39,578 nucleotides of DNA, taken from assembly GCA_014803575.1 (NCBI GenBank), contig JAAVBO010000006.1, positions 42,679 through 82,256 of the forward strand. Direction: 5' to 3'. The notes under the pieces are model-generated. The model was not told where the DNA came from. It searched no databases and was given only the letters and a program-made list of their open reading frames with translations. Shown here in pieces: positions 17,506 to 25,292 of this stretch. This DNA is from a bacterium (GTDB taxonomy: Bacteria > Pseudomonadota > Alphaproteobacteria > Rs-D84 > CACZYB01). The position numbers were made by a program, and so were the translations under genes. Within the stretch, counting starts at the first letter, position 1; each line of letters starts with the position of its first letter.

Positions 17506-18936
17506 CTAACCTTCTATACTTATGTTTATAAGTTCTTTTGCTTCCATTGCAAACTCTGCTGGCAAATATCTAACAATATCTCCACAAAATCCATTTACTA
17601 TAAGTCCTGTTGCCTGTTCTTCCGTTAATCCACGAGATTGCAAGAAAAAAAGTTGTTCATCACTGATGGAAGAGACGGAGGCTTCGTGTTCTACCTGTGA
17701 TGACATATTCATATTTGATATTTCTGGAAGCGCGAAACTTGCTGATTTATCACCTATAACAAGGTTGTCACATTTGGTATAATTTTTTGCATTTTTGGCG
17801 TTATGTGTGATTTTCACCATACCTCTGTATCCATTTTTTGAATGACCTAGGGATATTCCCTTTGAAAGTATAGTGCTTGACGTATCGCGACCAATGTGAA
17901 TCATTTTTGTTCCGGTATCTGCCATTTGATAATTATTGGTAATTGCAACAGAAAAAAATTCACCCTTGCTTCTGTCCCCTTTTAATATACAAGATGGATA
18001 TTTCCAGGTTTTAACAGCACCTACTTCCAGCTGGGTCCACGAAATTATTGCATCATCGTGCGCAATACCTCGCTTTGTCACAAAGTTATAGATACCGCCC
18101 TTACCTTCCTTATCACCGGCATACCAGTTTTGAACTGTTGAGTATTTAATCTTTGCCCCTTTAAGTGCGACAAGTTCGACAACACCACTATGTAATTGAT
18201 TATCATCTCTGATTGGGGCGGAACAACCTTCTAAGTATGAAACCTCACTTCCCTCATCCGCAACAATCAAAGTTCGCTCAAACTGACCCAGCTTTTCCGT
18301 TTGAAGACGGAAATAGCTTGAAAGCTCTATCGGGCATTTCACACCCTTTGGAATATATACAAAAGTCCCATCACTAAACACTGCAGAATTAAGGGCAACA
18401 AAGTAATTATCCATAACAGGTACGACCGAGGCAAAGTATTTCCACACCAAATCAAAGTGATTCTTCAATGCCTCACTCATAGGGCAAAATATAATGCCAA
18501 GCTCCGCCAACTGTTCCCTATAAGTTGTTTTCACGGAAACACTGTCAACAACCGCATCTACTGCCTGTGATTTGCCAAGCAATATTTCCTGCTCACGAAG
18601 AGGAACTCCCAATTTATCATAAGTTTTCTTTATCTTTTCATCTACTTTCTTATTTTCAAGTTTTGGGCGGGAGAAATAGTATATATCATTATAGTCAACA
18701 GGTTCATAGTTGAACAAAGCCCAATGTGGCTCCACCATATTTTGCCATTTGTGATATGCGTCAAGACGGAATTTTAAAATGGTATCGGATTCGTTATTTT
18801 TTGCACTTATATATTTAATAACATCTTCTGATAAACCCTTGATTCCAATTACATCAGAATTGATTTTGGGGTCAAAACCAGCTTTATATTCCGATAAGTC
18901 TTTATCAATTATATTTTTTAAATCTTCTTTTGCCAT
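17506..18936 (-). CDS. sufB: Fe-S cluster assembly protein SufB
   Basis: The scaffold subunit where Fe-S clusters form. An upstream TTG at 18972 keeps the frame open, but the ATG at 18936 (MAKEDLKNIIDKDL) fits the family N-terminus better, giving 476 residues; no clear ribosome site precedes either. Recognisable blocks are HWALFNYEPVDYNDIYYFSRP, FVYIPKGVKCPIELSSYFR, WTQLEVGAVKTWKYPSC, NYTKCDNL (with the conserved cysteine implicated in cluster assembly) and VEHEASVSSISDEQLFFLQS, then GLIVNGFCGDIVRYLP. It is the first suf gene, 53 bp after an unknown membrane-protein gene. Confidence 0.95.
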   Translation of the reverse strand: MAKEDLKNIIDKDLSEYKAGFDPKINSDVIGIKGLSEDVIKYISAKNNESDTILKFRLDAYHKWQNMVEPHWALFNYEPVDYNDIYYFSRPKLENKKVDEKIKKTYDKLGVPLREQEILLGKSQAVDAVVDSVSVKTTYREQLAELGIIFCPMSEALKNHFDLVWKYFASVVPVMDNYFVALNSAVFSDGTFVYIPKGVKCPIELSSYFRLQTEKLGQFERTLIVADEGSEVSYLEGCSAPIRDDNQLHSGVVELVALKGAKIKYSTVQNWYAGDKEGKGGIYNFVTKRGIAHDDAIISWTQLEVGAVKTWKYPSCILKGDRSKGEFFSVAITNNYQMADTGTKMIHIGRDTSSTILSKGISLGHSKNGYRGMVKITHNAKNAKNYTKCDNLVIGDKSASFALPEISNMNMSSQVEHEASVSSISDEQLFFLQSRGLTEEQATGLIVNGFCGDIVRYLPAEFAMEAKELINISIEG

Positions 18937-18989
18937 AAAATGAAAACTACTATATAAATAAAGCAGTTTCAAGTTTAAAAGATAAGAAA

Positions 18990-19835
18990 TTATTCTTCGA
19001 CATTATCATCGACCAATTTCATTATTTCATCAATGTTGACTTTGCGAGAGATTTCCGTTTCAGATTCTTCCTCTTCTTTATTTTGAAAAATTGACTGTAA
19101 ATCTTCGTCATTTGCCATTGATTTTACTATATTTTCCGATGAATGGACTGACATACTTAAAATATTATGGACTTTTCCAAGTTCTCCTTCTTCGATAAGG
19201 GAATAAACGAATCCATCCAAATCATAATTTTTAAGTATTTTTAATAGTTTATTATATTTTAAAGAAAAAATTCCTATACTTCCGGCAATGGTCATATCTT
19301 TTTTGACTTTTCTTCTTAAATTTTCATCAAAGTGCGGAGTCGATTCTCTTAAATCCAAGATAATTTTGCATACGGAATAAAGTCTGTTGTCTCCATTTTT
19401 ATTTAGAGCGTCAAAAATAACTACATCTGATGCCATACCTGTTTTTGAAATAATGTCGGCCAAACAAATACTTATATCATTTAAAATAATAGGCAGATTT
19501 AAGAAAAACTGATTCGTAAAGCCCAGCTTTCTTACTTCTATTAATGCACGCGAAACTGTTTGAAGAGATGACATTTGTGCTTTATTTCCCGATAAAATAT
19601 TCAATAAAACATCTCTGTTTTGATGATTCGACATTGCAATAAATAATATTACCCCAACAAATAAAAGTAAAATTATCGGCATACCAACTGCAAAAATCAT
19701 ATATGCCATATCTTGGGGTAGAATCTGTCCGAATCCTTGGAAATTATAGCTGGAAAGGAAATAATTACTGCTCCAAATCCCCCAAAACATACTTAAAAAA
19801 CAAATAAAACCTATTAAAGAATACAACCAAACCAT
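18990..19835 (-). CDS. Unknown membrane protein upstream of sufB
   Basis: A 281-residue protein with two hydrophobic helices (about residues 2-22 and 47-70) and a long soluble helical part, ending in a strongly acidic segment (NKEEEESETE) before EIMKLVDDNVEE. The topology (two N-terminal helices and a cytoplasmic helical domain) is simple; I recognise no family. GGGAGAAAA precedes the ATG. It is 53 bp from sufB on the same strand and probably co-transcribed, but that does not show a role in Fe-S assembly. Confidence 0.65.
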   Translation of the reverse strand: MVWLYSLIGFICFLSMFWGIWSSNYFLSSYNFQGFGQILPQDMAYMIFAVGMPIILLLFVGVILFIAMSNHQNRDVLLNILSGNKAQMSSLQTVSRALIEVRKLGFTNQFFLNLPIILNDISICLADIISKTGMASDVVIFDALNKNGDNRLYSVCKIILDLRESTPHFDENLRRKVKKDMTIAGSIGIFSLKYNKLLKILKNYDLDGFVYSLIEEGELGKVHNILSMSVHSSENIVKSMANDEDLQSIFQNKEEEESETEISRKVNIDEIMKLVDDNVEE

Positions 19836-19947
19836 CGCAGTTTTCTCCCATTTTTTAAAATTTTATTAATGTATTATATCACATAATTTCACTAAATTAT
19901 AGATTTTTCTGAACTTTTCGCTCGTCAAGAATTTTATTTTACAAAAA

Positions 19948-19994
19948 ACACAAAATATAGTTTGCTAAGTTAAAAAAAATACTATATATTGTTT
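19948..19994 (+). promoter_or_regulatory. Tandem NrdR boxes over the nrdD promoter
   Basis: ACACAAAATATAGTTT (19948-19963) and ATACTATATATTGTTT (19979-19994) each match the NrdR consensus acaCwAtATaTwGtgt at 14 of 16 positions, and their centres are 31 bp apart, the spacing expected for paired NrdR boxes. The promoter TTGCTA (19962-19967), 17 bp, TATATT (19985-19990) runs between and into them, so bound NrdR would block RNA polymerase. The transcript would start near 19997. NrdR itself is not in the window. Confidence 0.8.
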
Positions 19995-20046
19995 ATTGAA
20001 GGACGAAAAGAAGAAAAAACAATTACTTATAAAAAAGGAGAGAAAA

Positions 20047-22098
20047 GTGAGTAATCAAGAAAATGAAAAAATTATAAATTTAACCCCTTTAAAAAAGTTA
20101 AATATTAAACAAATTGTAAAAAGAAACGGGGAAGTTGTTGATTTTGATATAGAAAAGATTCATAATGCCATAAAACTTGCCGGCGAAGCAACAATTCCCT
20201 TCTCTCCCGATGAATTAGTAAAACTTACTAATAATGTAATAAAAGTTTTAAATCACAAATATGATGGCAATCAAGCCGTGTTCATTGAAAAAGTTCAAGA
20301 TATTGTTGAACAAGTTTTGATTGATGCAAATTATTATGAAACTGCAAAGGCTTATATATTATATAGAGAAAAAAGAGCGCAAAGTCGCGAATCCGAAAAA
20401 ATTAAAATTGATGTTGAAAAATCAATCAGTGAATATTTAAACCAACTTGATTGGCGTGTAAATGAAAATGCGAATCAGGGCTACTCTCTTGGTGGTATGA
20501 TTTTAAATATTTCTGGTAAAGTTGTTGCAAACTACTGGCTTTCATATATATATCCAAAGGAAATAGGTGAAGCACACAGAAATGGTGATTTTCATATCCA
20601 CGATTTAAGTATGCTTTCCGGATATTGTGCAGGTTGGTCGCTTCGTGCATTACTTGAAGAAGGTTTTAACGGTGTTTCCGGCCATGTTGAATCTATCGCA
20701 CCAAAGCATTTATCTTCTGCTGTTGGTCAAATGGTAAACTTTATGGGTACACTTCAAAACGAATGGGCTGGTGCACAGGCTTTCTCATCAGTTGATACCT
20801 ATCTTGCACCATTCGTTCGTCTTGATAATATGAGCTATAAGGAAGTAAAACAAAAAATCCAAGAACTTATTTACAACCTTAATGTTCCAAGCCGTTGGGG
20901 AACACAAACTCCGTTTACTAACTTTACATTTGATTGGGTATGTCCAAAGGATTTGGCTCCGCAACATCCAAAAATCGGCGGTAAAGAAATAGAAGAATTT
21001 ACTTACGGCGATCTTCAAAAAGAAATGGATATGATTAACAAAGCTTATATTGAAGTTATGACTCAAGGTGATGCGATGGGTCGTCCATTCACATTCCCAA
21101 TTCCGACATATAACATTACAAATGATTTTATATGGGAAGGTGAAAACGCTGATTTGCTTTTTGAAATGACTGCAAAATACGGACTTCCATACTTCCAAAA
21201 CTTTATGAATTCAGATTTAAAGCCTACTGATGTTCGCTCTATGTGTTGCAGACTTAGACTTGATGTTCGTGAACTTTTAAAACGAGGAAACGGGCTTTTC
21301 GGTTCTGCGGAACAAACCGGTTCAATCGGTGTTGTGACAATTAACTGTGCAAGACTAGGTTATAATTTTAAGGGTAATTTGGAGGGATTGTATTATCAAC
21401 TTGATAAACTTATGGAACTTGCAAAAACAAGTTTGGAAATCAAAAGAAAGACAATTCAAAAACTTATTGATGGTGGACTTTACCCATATACAAAAAGATA
21501 TTTGGGAACACTTCGCAACCACTTTGCGACAATAGGTGTGAACGGTATCAATGAAATGATTCGTAACTTTACAAATGACGAATATGACATTACCGATATG
21601 CGTGGTCAAAAAATGGCTTCTGACTTCCTTGATCACATTCGTGAAAAAATGGTTGAATTCCAAGAAGAAACCGGCAACCTTTATAATTTAGAGGCAACTC
21701 CGGCAGAAGGAACAACCTATCGTTTTGCAAAGGAAGATGCAAAGGTATTTTCAGATATAATCCAAGCAGGAAAGAAGGATGCTCCATACTATACAAATTC
21801 TTCACAAGTTCCTGTCGGATATACGGATGATCCGTTTGAAGTTTTGGATATTCAAGACGCCCTTCAAACAAAATATACTGGTGGAACAGTACTTCACCTT
21901 TATATGGCAGAAAGAATATCAGATGCTGATACGGCAAAGAAAATTATAAAAAGGGTATTTGAAAATTATCATGTTCCATATATTACAATAACACCGACAT
22001 TTTCAATTTGCCCTAAACACGGATATATCGCAGGTGAACACGAATATTGTCCTATCTGTGATGAAGAAATCATATCAAAAGAAAAAGCAATTGCTTAG
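20047..22098 (+). CDS. nrdD: Anaerobic (class III) ribonucleotide reductase lacking its own glycyl-radical domain
   Basis: NrdD reduces ribonucleotides anaerobically. The frame is open from a TTG at 19996, but that lies at the predicted transcript start; GTG at 20047 has AAGGAG six bases upstream and gives 683 residues. It has an N-terminal ATP-cone (about 21-115, starting KQIVKRNGEVVDFDIEKIH) and the NrdD barrel with HRNGDFHIHDLSMLSGYCAG and PFTFPIPTYNI. The C-terminal zinc motif is CPKHGY...CPIC. The chain stops 14 residues after CPIC, before the RxxGY glycyl-radical segment that should follow. That segment is encoded by the next gene at 22167. No nrdG is visible here. Confidence 0.93.
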   Translation: MSNQENEKIINLTPLKKLNIKQIVKRNGEVVDFDIEKIHNAIKLAGEATIPFSPDELVKLTNNVIKVLNHKYDGNQAVFIEKVQDIVEQVLIDANYYETAKAYILYREKRAQSRESEKIKIDVEKSISEYLNQLDWRVNENANQGYSLGGMILNISGKVVANYWLSYIYPKEIGEAHRNGDFHIHDLSMLSGYCAGWSLRALLEEGFNGVSGHVESIAPKHLSSAVGQMVNFMGTLQNEWAGAQAFSSVDTYLAPFVRLDNMSYKEVKQKIQELIYNLNVPSRWGTQTPFTNFTFDWVCPKDLAPQHPKIGGKEIEEFTYGDLQKEMDMINKAYIEVMTQGDAMGRPFTFPIPTYNITNDFIWEGENADLLFEMTAKYGLPYFQNFMNSDLKPTDVRSMCCRLRLDVRELLKRGNGLFGSAEQTGSIGVVTINCARLGYNFKGNLEGLYYQLDKLMELAKTSLEIKRKTIQKLIDGGLYPYTKRYLGTLRNHFATIGVNGINEMIRNFTNDEYDITDMRGQKMASDFLDHIREKMVEFQEETGNLYNLEATPAEGTTYRFAKEDAKVFSDIIQAGKKDAPYYTNSSQVPVGYTDDPFEVLDIQDALQTKYTGGTVLHLYMAERISDADTAKKIIKRVFENYHVPYITITPTFSICPKHGYIAGEHEYCPICDEEIISKEKAIA

Positions 22099-22102
22099 CA
22101 TT

Positions 22103-22137
22103 TTGATGTTGATAAAAAGAGAAAAAACTGATATAAT
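22103..22137 (+). promoter_or_regulatory. Consensus-like promoter of the glycyl-radical gene, with possible FNR-like site
   Basis: TTGATA (22109-22114) and TATAAT (22132-22137) are 17 bp apart, a near-perfect sigma-70 promoter between nrdD and the 66-aa gene. TTGAT-GTTG-ATAAA (22103-22116) matches the FNR/FixK consensus TTGAT-N4-ATCAA at nine of ten bases and overlaps the -35, about 34 bp before the likely start, which is closer than the usual activator position. No NrdR box is visible here, in contrast to nrdD. Confidence 0.6.
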
Positions 22138-22166
22138 AAAATAAAAAAATAAAAAGGAGGAGAAAA

Positions 22167-22367
22167 ATGAAAACATTTGAAAAAGAACTTGATAACAGCA
22201 AAAGAACTAAATGTGAAATTTGGACACGTGCTATGGGATATTGCCGTCCAGTTCAAAATTTCAACAAGGGTAAAAAATCAGAATTTTATGAAAGAAAATA
22301 TTTCACAGAATCTGCAACAATGGAATCTATGAATTGCAACTGTGTTTATGATAAAAAAATTGCATAA
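22167..22367 (+). CDS. Free-standing glycyl-radical domain of class III ribonucleotide reductase
   Basis: A 66-residue protein whose centre, CEIWTRAMGYCRPVQNFNKG followed by KKSEFYERKYF, is the C-terminal glycyl-radical segment of NrdD, with the radical glycine at Gly24 in RAMGY. It starts with a lysine-rich leader and ends with a Cys-x-Cys (57 and 59) tail. It has its own strong ribosome site (AGGAGG, 22155-22160), its own promoter, and a terminator after it, so it is a gene and not a simple frameshifted nrdD tail. Known parallel: GrcA/YfiD, a stand-alone glycyl-radical partner of pyruvate formate-lyase. The inferred role is to complete the truncated NrdD at 20047, activated by an NrdG encoded elsewhere. 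Confidence 0.85.
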   Translation: MKTFEKELDNSKRTKCEIWTRAMGYCRPVQNFNKGKKSEFYERKYFTESATMESMNCNCVYDKKIA

Positions 22368-22385
22368 TTTATATTAAAAAAAACT

Positions 22386-22419
22386 AAAATCCCCTTTAAT
22401 AAGAAGGGGATTTTTTATT
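22386..22419 (+). terminator. Rho-independent terminator after the glycyl-radical gene
   Basis: AAAATCCCCTT (22386-22396) pairs perfectly with AAGGGGATTTT (22404-22414), followed by a T-run. Confidence 0.9.
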
Positions 22420-22467
22420 TCAATTATCAATACACGAATCGTTAAAAAATATTATTAATGTAAGTAT

Positions 22468-23067
22468 TTACATACAGATTTGTTTAAAATCTTCATAATA
22501 TTTTGAAAAAATATCATCTATCTTTTTTTGTTTTTCTTTTTGCTCTTCCTGTTGAACATTATCATAAAAAGAAGAATATAATTCTGTAAGCATAACTCTT
22601 TCATTAAGTAAAATGTAATATTCTTCTTTCATTATATAGTCAGATATTTTTTTCATAAAATTATTATTACTTTTGTTTGCATTAACAATATTTGTTATTG
22701 TCTTCAATACAATAGATAAATCCTTGTGTTTACATTCCACAAACTTATTATGAATGTATATAAAGGAAGACAAACAATCAATAAAATTTTCTTCAAATAT
22801 TTTTTTCAAAGTATTTAAACATTCTAATATATTATATTTGTATTGTTTTGATAAACTGATTTCTGCCAGACTTGAAAAGAACCTCTGAAATTCACCATCA
22901 TCTGCAATAAAACTGTTTTTTAAATTTCTAACATTTTCCCTCTCATATTTAGAAACTATATCATCTACAGGATCTTTATAATACCATTTTTCAAGGGTTT
23001 GTATTCTTTTTTCAACATCATCAAAAGAAGAATAATTATATATTGGAACATCCTTATGTTTTTTCAT
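22468..23067 (-). CDS. Hypothetical helical protein
   Basis: A 199-residue soluble protein, Lys/Glu/Asn/Tyr-rich and almost entirely helix-forming, with no signal peptide, membrane segment or recognised motif. It starts MKKHKDVPIYNYSSFDDVEK and contains a Gln/Glu/Lys-rich stretch (NVQQEEQKEKQKKIDD) near the C-terminus that could be a coiled coil. It stands alone behind a near-consensus promoter very like that of orf170 at 24747. Function unknown. Confidence 0.6.
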   Translation of the reverse strand: MKKHKDVPIYNYSSFDDVEKRIQTLEKWYYKDPVDDIVSKYERENVRNLKNSFIADDGEFQRFFSSLAEISLSKQYKYNILECLNTLKKIFEENFIDCLSSFIYIHNKFVECKHKDLSIVLKTITNIVNANKSNNNFMKKISDYIMKEEYYILLNERVMLTELYSSFYDNVQQEEQKEKQKKIDDIFSKYYEDFKQICM

Positions 23068-23128
23068 TTTGCTTTTCTTTCAATTTTTTATTTATTAATC
23101 ATATAATTCTTTCGAATCTTTTAGTATT

Positions 23129-23156
23129 ATAATAAACAAAAAAAAATGAATGTCAA
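23129..23156 (-). promoter_or_regulatory. Promoter of the 199-aa gene
   Basis: TTGACA (23156-23151) and TATTAT (23134-23129) on the minus strand, 16 bp apart. The whole element, including the T-rich spacer, closely resembles the promoter at 25293-25321. Confidence 0.65.
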
Positions 23157-23178
23157 TGAGATTTTAAAGAAAATATCG

Positions 23179-23207
23179 TTGCATATAATCCTAAAATATG
23201 GTATTAT
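23179..23207 (+). promoter_or_regulatory. Extended -10 promoter of the poly-G secreted-protein gene
   Basis: TTGCAT (23179-23184), 17 bp, TATTAT (23202-23207) preceded by TGG, an extended -10. Transcription would start near 23214, just before AAAGGA and the ATG at 23247. Confidence 0.55.
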
Positions 23208-23246
23208 AAAACAGGTTTTAAAAACTAAACAAGAAAGGAAATAAAT

Positions 23247-24210
23247 ATGAAAAATAACAATAAACACCCTATGGGGGGGGGTAAATAATACTGTAAATTC
23301 AAAGGTTTATAATAAATTCCTCAAATATTCTTTAATTGCCTTGATGATTGGAATGTCAACAAATAATGTTGATGCAAGACCAATTAAAAAAAGAGCTTCC
23401 TCTTTAAATAGTGTATCTGCAAATTCAGATACTTCAACATCAACAGACAATTCTGTTCAACAAGATACGGCATATATTAAAAAATCATTTTTTAAATATG
23501 AAAACTACGACTTGAATGTTGGAAGTAGTATTGAAATGAAAGATTTAGTTTATGAATCTGCTTATGATGATTTTAAAAACGAAATGGTATGTTTTAATCT
23601 TGAGACCTCTAGTGGAATTACAATAGAAGGAGGAACTGTTATTAATCCAAAACCAACAGAATTGGCATCGTTTGAATGTTTTAAAAATCCAGAAAGAATT
23701 GTTATAGATTCTAAAGCTTATGCAATAAACAACAGCTTTTATATTTTGACAACTGAATTTAATGAATCACAAAACAAATATGACTGGACAGATACTATAG
23801 ATATAAACTTAAAAAAAACACCTAAGCCAGATGAAACTTTTATTTCTATCACAAAAGAATCCTATGAAAATATGATAAAAAGTTGCAAAGATATAGATAT
23901 TGATACATTGAAAAATATTAAAAATCTTCTTACCGCATCTACAGTTACCTCTGGAATAAGTGCAGTTGGTGGTATTGCTAATACTGTTATGGGTGGTGTC
24001 AGTATTGCAAATGATAACAGTAAAGAGGACAAGAGTGATACCAACAAAAAACTTGATATAGCAACTACTATAGTATCCGGTGTGACTACTGCGACATCGG
24101 GGGCTTCTACTGCTACAAGTGCTGTTGCTATAAGCAAAGTTAATACTGTAATCGATAAAGTAAATGAATGTAAAAAAGCTATTAATAATCTTGTAATGAA
24201 AATAGATTAA
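23247..24210 (+). CDS. Secreted protein with candidate poly-G phase-variable start
   Basis: The long open frame runs to 24210 with its first start-like codon a TTG at 23341. The well-placed ATG is 23247 (AAAGGA upstream, promoter at 23179), but a run of nine G (23273-23281) puts it out of frame: it ends after 13 codons. With eight G the frame becomes one 320-residue protein whose N-terminus has a proper signal peptide (KVYNKFLKYSLIALMIG, cleavage near NNVDA). The mature part has a Ser/Thr/Asn-rich linker, a beta-rich middle and two Gly/Ala-rich amphipathic repeats (SGISAVGGIANTVMGGVS and SGVTTATSGASTATSAVA) resembling glycine-zipper helices. No family is recognised. As sequenced the gene looks switched off, unless slippage restores the frame. 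Confidence 0.65.
23273..23281. repeat. Nine-G homopolymer tract in coding start
   Basis: Nine consecutive G in an AT-rich genome, nine codons after the ATG at 23247 and ahead of the signal peptide. Length 8 or 11 opens the reading frame; 9, as given, closes it. Confidence 0.85.
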
Positions 24211-24212
24211 GG

Positions 24213-24240
24213 AAAGAGGAACTTTGCTTCCTCTTTTTTA
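24213..24240 (+). terminator. Terminator of the secreted-protein gene
   Basis: AAAGAGGAA (24213-24221), loop CTTTGC, TTCCTCTTT (24228-24236), then a T-run. Confidence 0.85.
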
Positions 24241-24260
24241 TTTCCTTTTACTTCTTTATA

Positions 24261-24269
24261 TGCTATAAT
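24261..24269 (+). promoter_or_regulatory. Extended -10 promoter of the META lipoprotein
   Basis: TGCTATAAT (24261-24269) is a perfect extended -10; the -35 region is poor. AATGGAGG and the ATG at 24298 follow. Confidence 0.55.
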
Positions 24270-24297
24270 ATTTTTGTTATAAAAAAATGGAGGAAAT

Positions 24298-24696
24298 ATG
24301 AAAAAAATTATATCAACCGTGTTTATGGCAACAATGCTTTTTGCATGCTCGAAAAATGAAAAACTTAATGGAAATAAGTATATAAATAAATCTGATGACA
24401 ATGTGCAAATCAGTTTGTCGTTTGCGGAAAATGAGGACAGATTGTTTGGCAAGGTTGTGAATAATTATTTTACTACTTATAAAACTGACGGGAATAAAAT
24501 AAATTATAACGGAATTGCATCTACTATGATGATGGGTCCTGAAAATGCAATGAAGGTAGAGCAACAGTATTTTGAATTTATGAATGGAAAGCCTTTAGAA
24601 TACGAAGTAAAAGACAATCAATTAATACTTAAAAATACAAATGGAAAGACTTTGATTTTTGATAAAGTTGATGTTATTCCGGAGGTTGAATATTAG
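24298..24696 (+). CDS. META-domain (HslJ-like) lipoprotein
   Basis: A 132-residue product with a lipoprotein signal peptide (MKKIISTVFMATMLFACSKN, lipobox LFAC, lipidated Cys17) and a META/DUF306-type domain: SLSFAENEDRLFGKVVNNYF, then the characteristic YKTDGNKINYNGIASTMMMG and the C-terminal LILKNTNGKTLIF. It is likely anchored in the periplasm or outer membrane. HslJ-type META proteins have been linked to heat or antibiotic tolerance; no specific role can be given here. TGGAGGAAAT is a strong ribosome site. Confidence 0.78.
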   Translation: MKKIISTVFMATMLFACSKNEKLNGNKYINKSDDNVQISLSFAENEDRLFGKVVNNYFTTYKTDGNKINYNGIASTMMMGPENAMKVEQQYFEFMNGKPLEYEVKDNQLILKNTNGKTLIFDKVDVIPEVEY

Positions 24697-24710
24697 TTTA
24701 AAAAAAATTT

Positions 24711-24726
24711 CCCCTCAGATGAGGGG
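24711..24726. terminator. Hairpin ending orf170 (and weakly the META lipoprotein gene)
   Basis: CCCCTC (24711-24716), loop AGAT, GAGGGG (24721-24726). On the minus strand it is followed by AAATTTTTTT, a proper terminator for orf170; on the plus strand the T-run is poor. Confidence 0.75.
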
Positions 24727-24746
24727 AGTTTACCAAAAGCCAAAAA

Positions 24747-25259
24747 TTATCTTTGTTTCTGTGCTTCATAAATTAAATTAAGATTTTTATCAACAAGATT
24801 TGTAGAGGATGTAAATCCTTCTACCGTAAGTTTGAATACATCCCATTCTTCAATATCTTCAGGTAATATAAACATTTTTATATACGTATTGTTTCTTTTT
24901 TCTTCAAAATCTCGTAAAACCCACCATGGAGCCACTGTATTTGGATGTTTTCTCATTATCTTATCCATTTCCTTTGTAGTTATAAGTTCCTTATCAGAAA
25001 TTAAATAATGACCAATCTCTTCACTTGACATAATTTCTCCATCTTTATTTAAATTTTGAATAGAGATATCAAAAGCGTCAAGTGAAGCTTTCTTACTTTT
25101 TAATTCTTCCATACGATTTTTTATTATATTTTTTACATTGTCCTTATTTTTTGTTTGTTGTAAAGAACTGCTTTTATACATAGTATGTGGAAACTCCTCT
25201 GAATAATGAGTTTCAATAAATTTAATAATATATAGTTTTTCAAAAACATTAAGAGCCAT
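24747..25259 (-). CDS. Hypothetical soluble protein
   Basis: A 170-residue protein starting MALNVFEKLYIIKFIETHYS, with mixed helix and strand, no signal peptide or membrane segment, and a Trp-rich central block (NTVAPWWVLRDFEEK) that could be a recognition surface. I do not recognise the family. AAAGGA precedes the ATG and a near-consensus promoter lies 30-60 bp upstream; the gene ends at a good terminator. It forms a single-gene unit in the accessory stretch. Confidence 0.6.
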   Translation of the reverse strand: MALNVFEKLYIIKFIETHYSEEFPHTMYKSSSLQQTKNKDNVKNIIKNRMEELKSKKASLDAFDISIQNLNKDGEIMSSEEIGHYLISDKELITTKEMDKIMRKHPNTVAPWWVLRDFEEKRNNTYIKMFILPEDIEEWDVFKLTVEGFTSSTNLVDKNLNLIYEAQKQR

Positions 25260-25292
25260 TTTTTATCCTTTATTTTTTATTGATACTTTTAC

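Noticed and set aside
18937-18972. N-terminal extension of SufB from TTG
   Set aside because: The added residues do not resemble SufB N-termini and the ATG at 18936 does.
18990-19835. MotA/ExbB-like proton channel
   Set aside because: There are only two N-terminal hydrophobic segments and none of the conserved MotA/ExbB motifs is visible.
19996-20046. TTG start for nrdD
   Set aside because: It coincides with the predicted transcript start and lies next to the second NrdR box; GTG at 20047 has a good ribosome site.
22099-22166. A sequencing frameshift splitting a normal nrdD
   Set aside because: Sixty-eight bases containing a consensus-like promoter and AGGAGG separate the two frames, and the small ORF has an N-terminal leader of its own; a single indel would not produce this.
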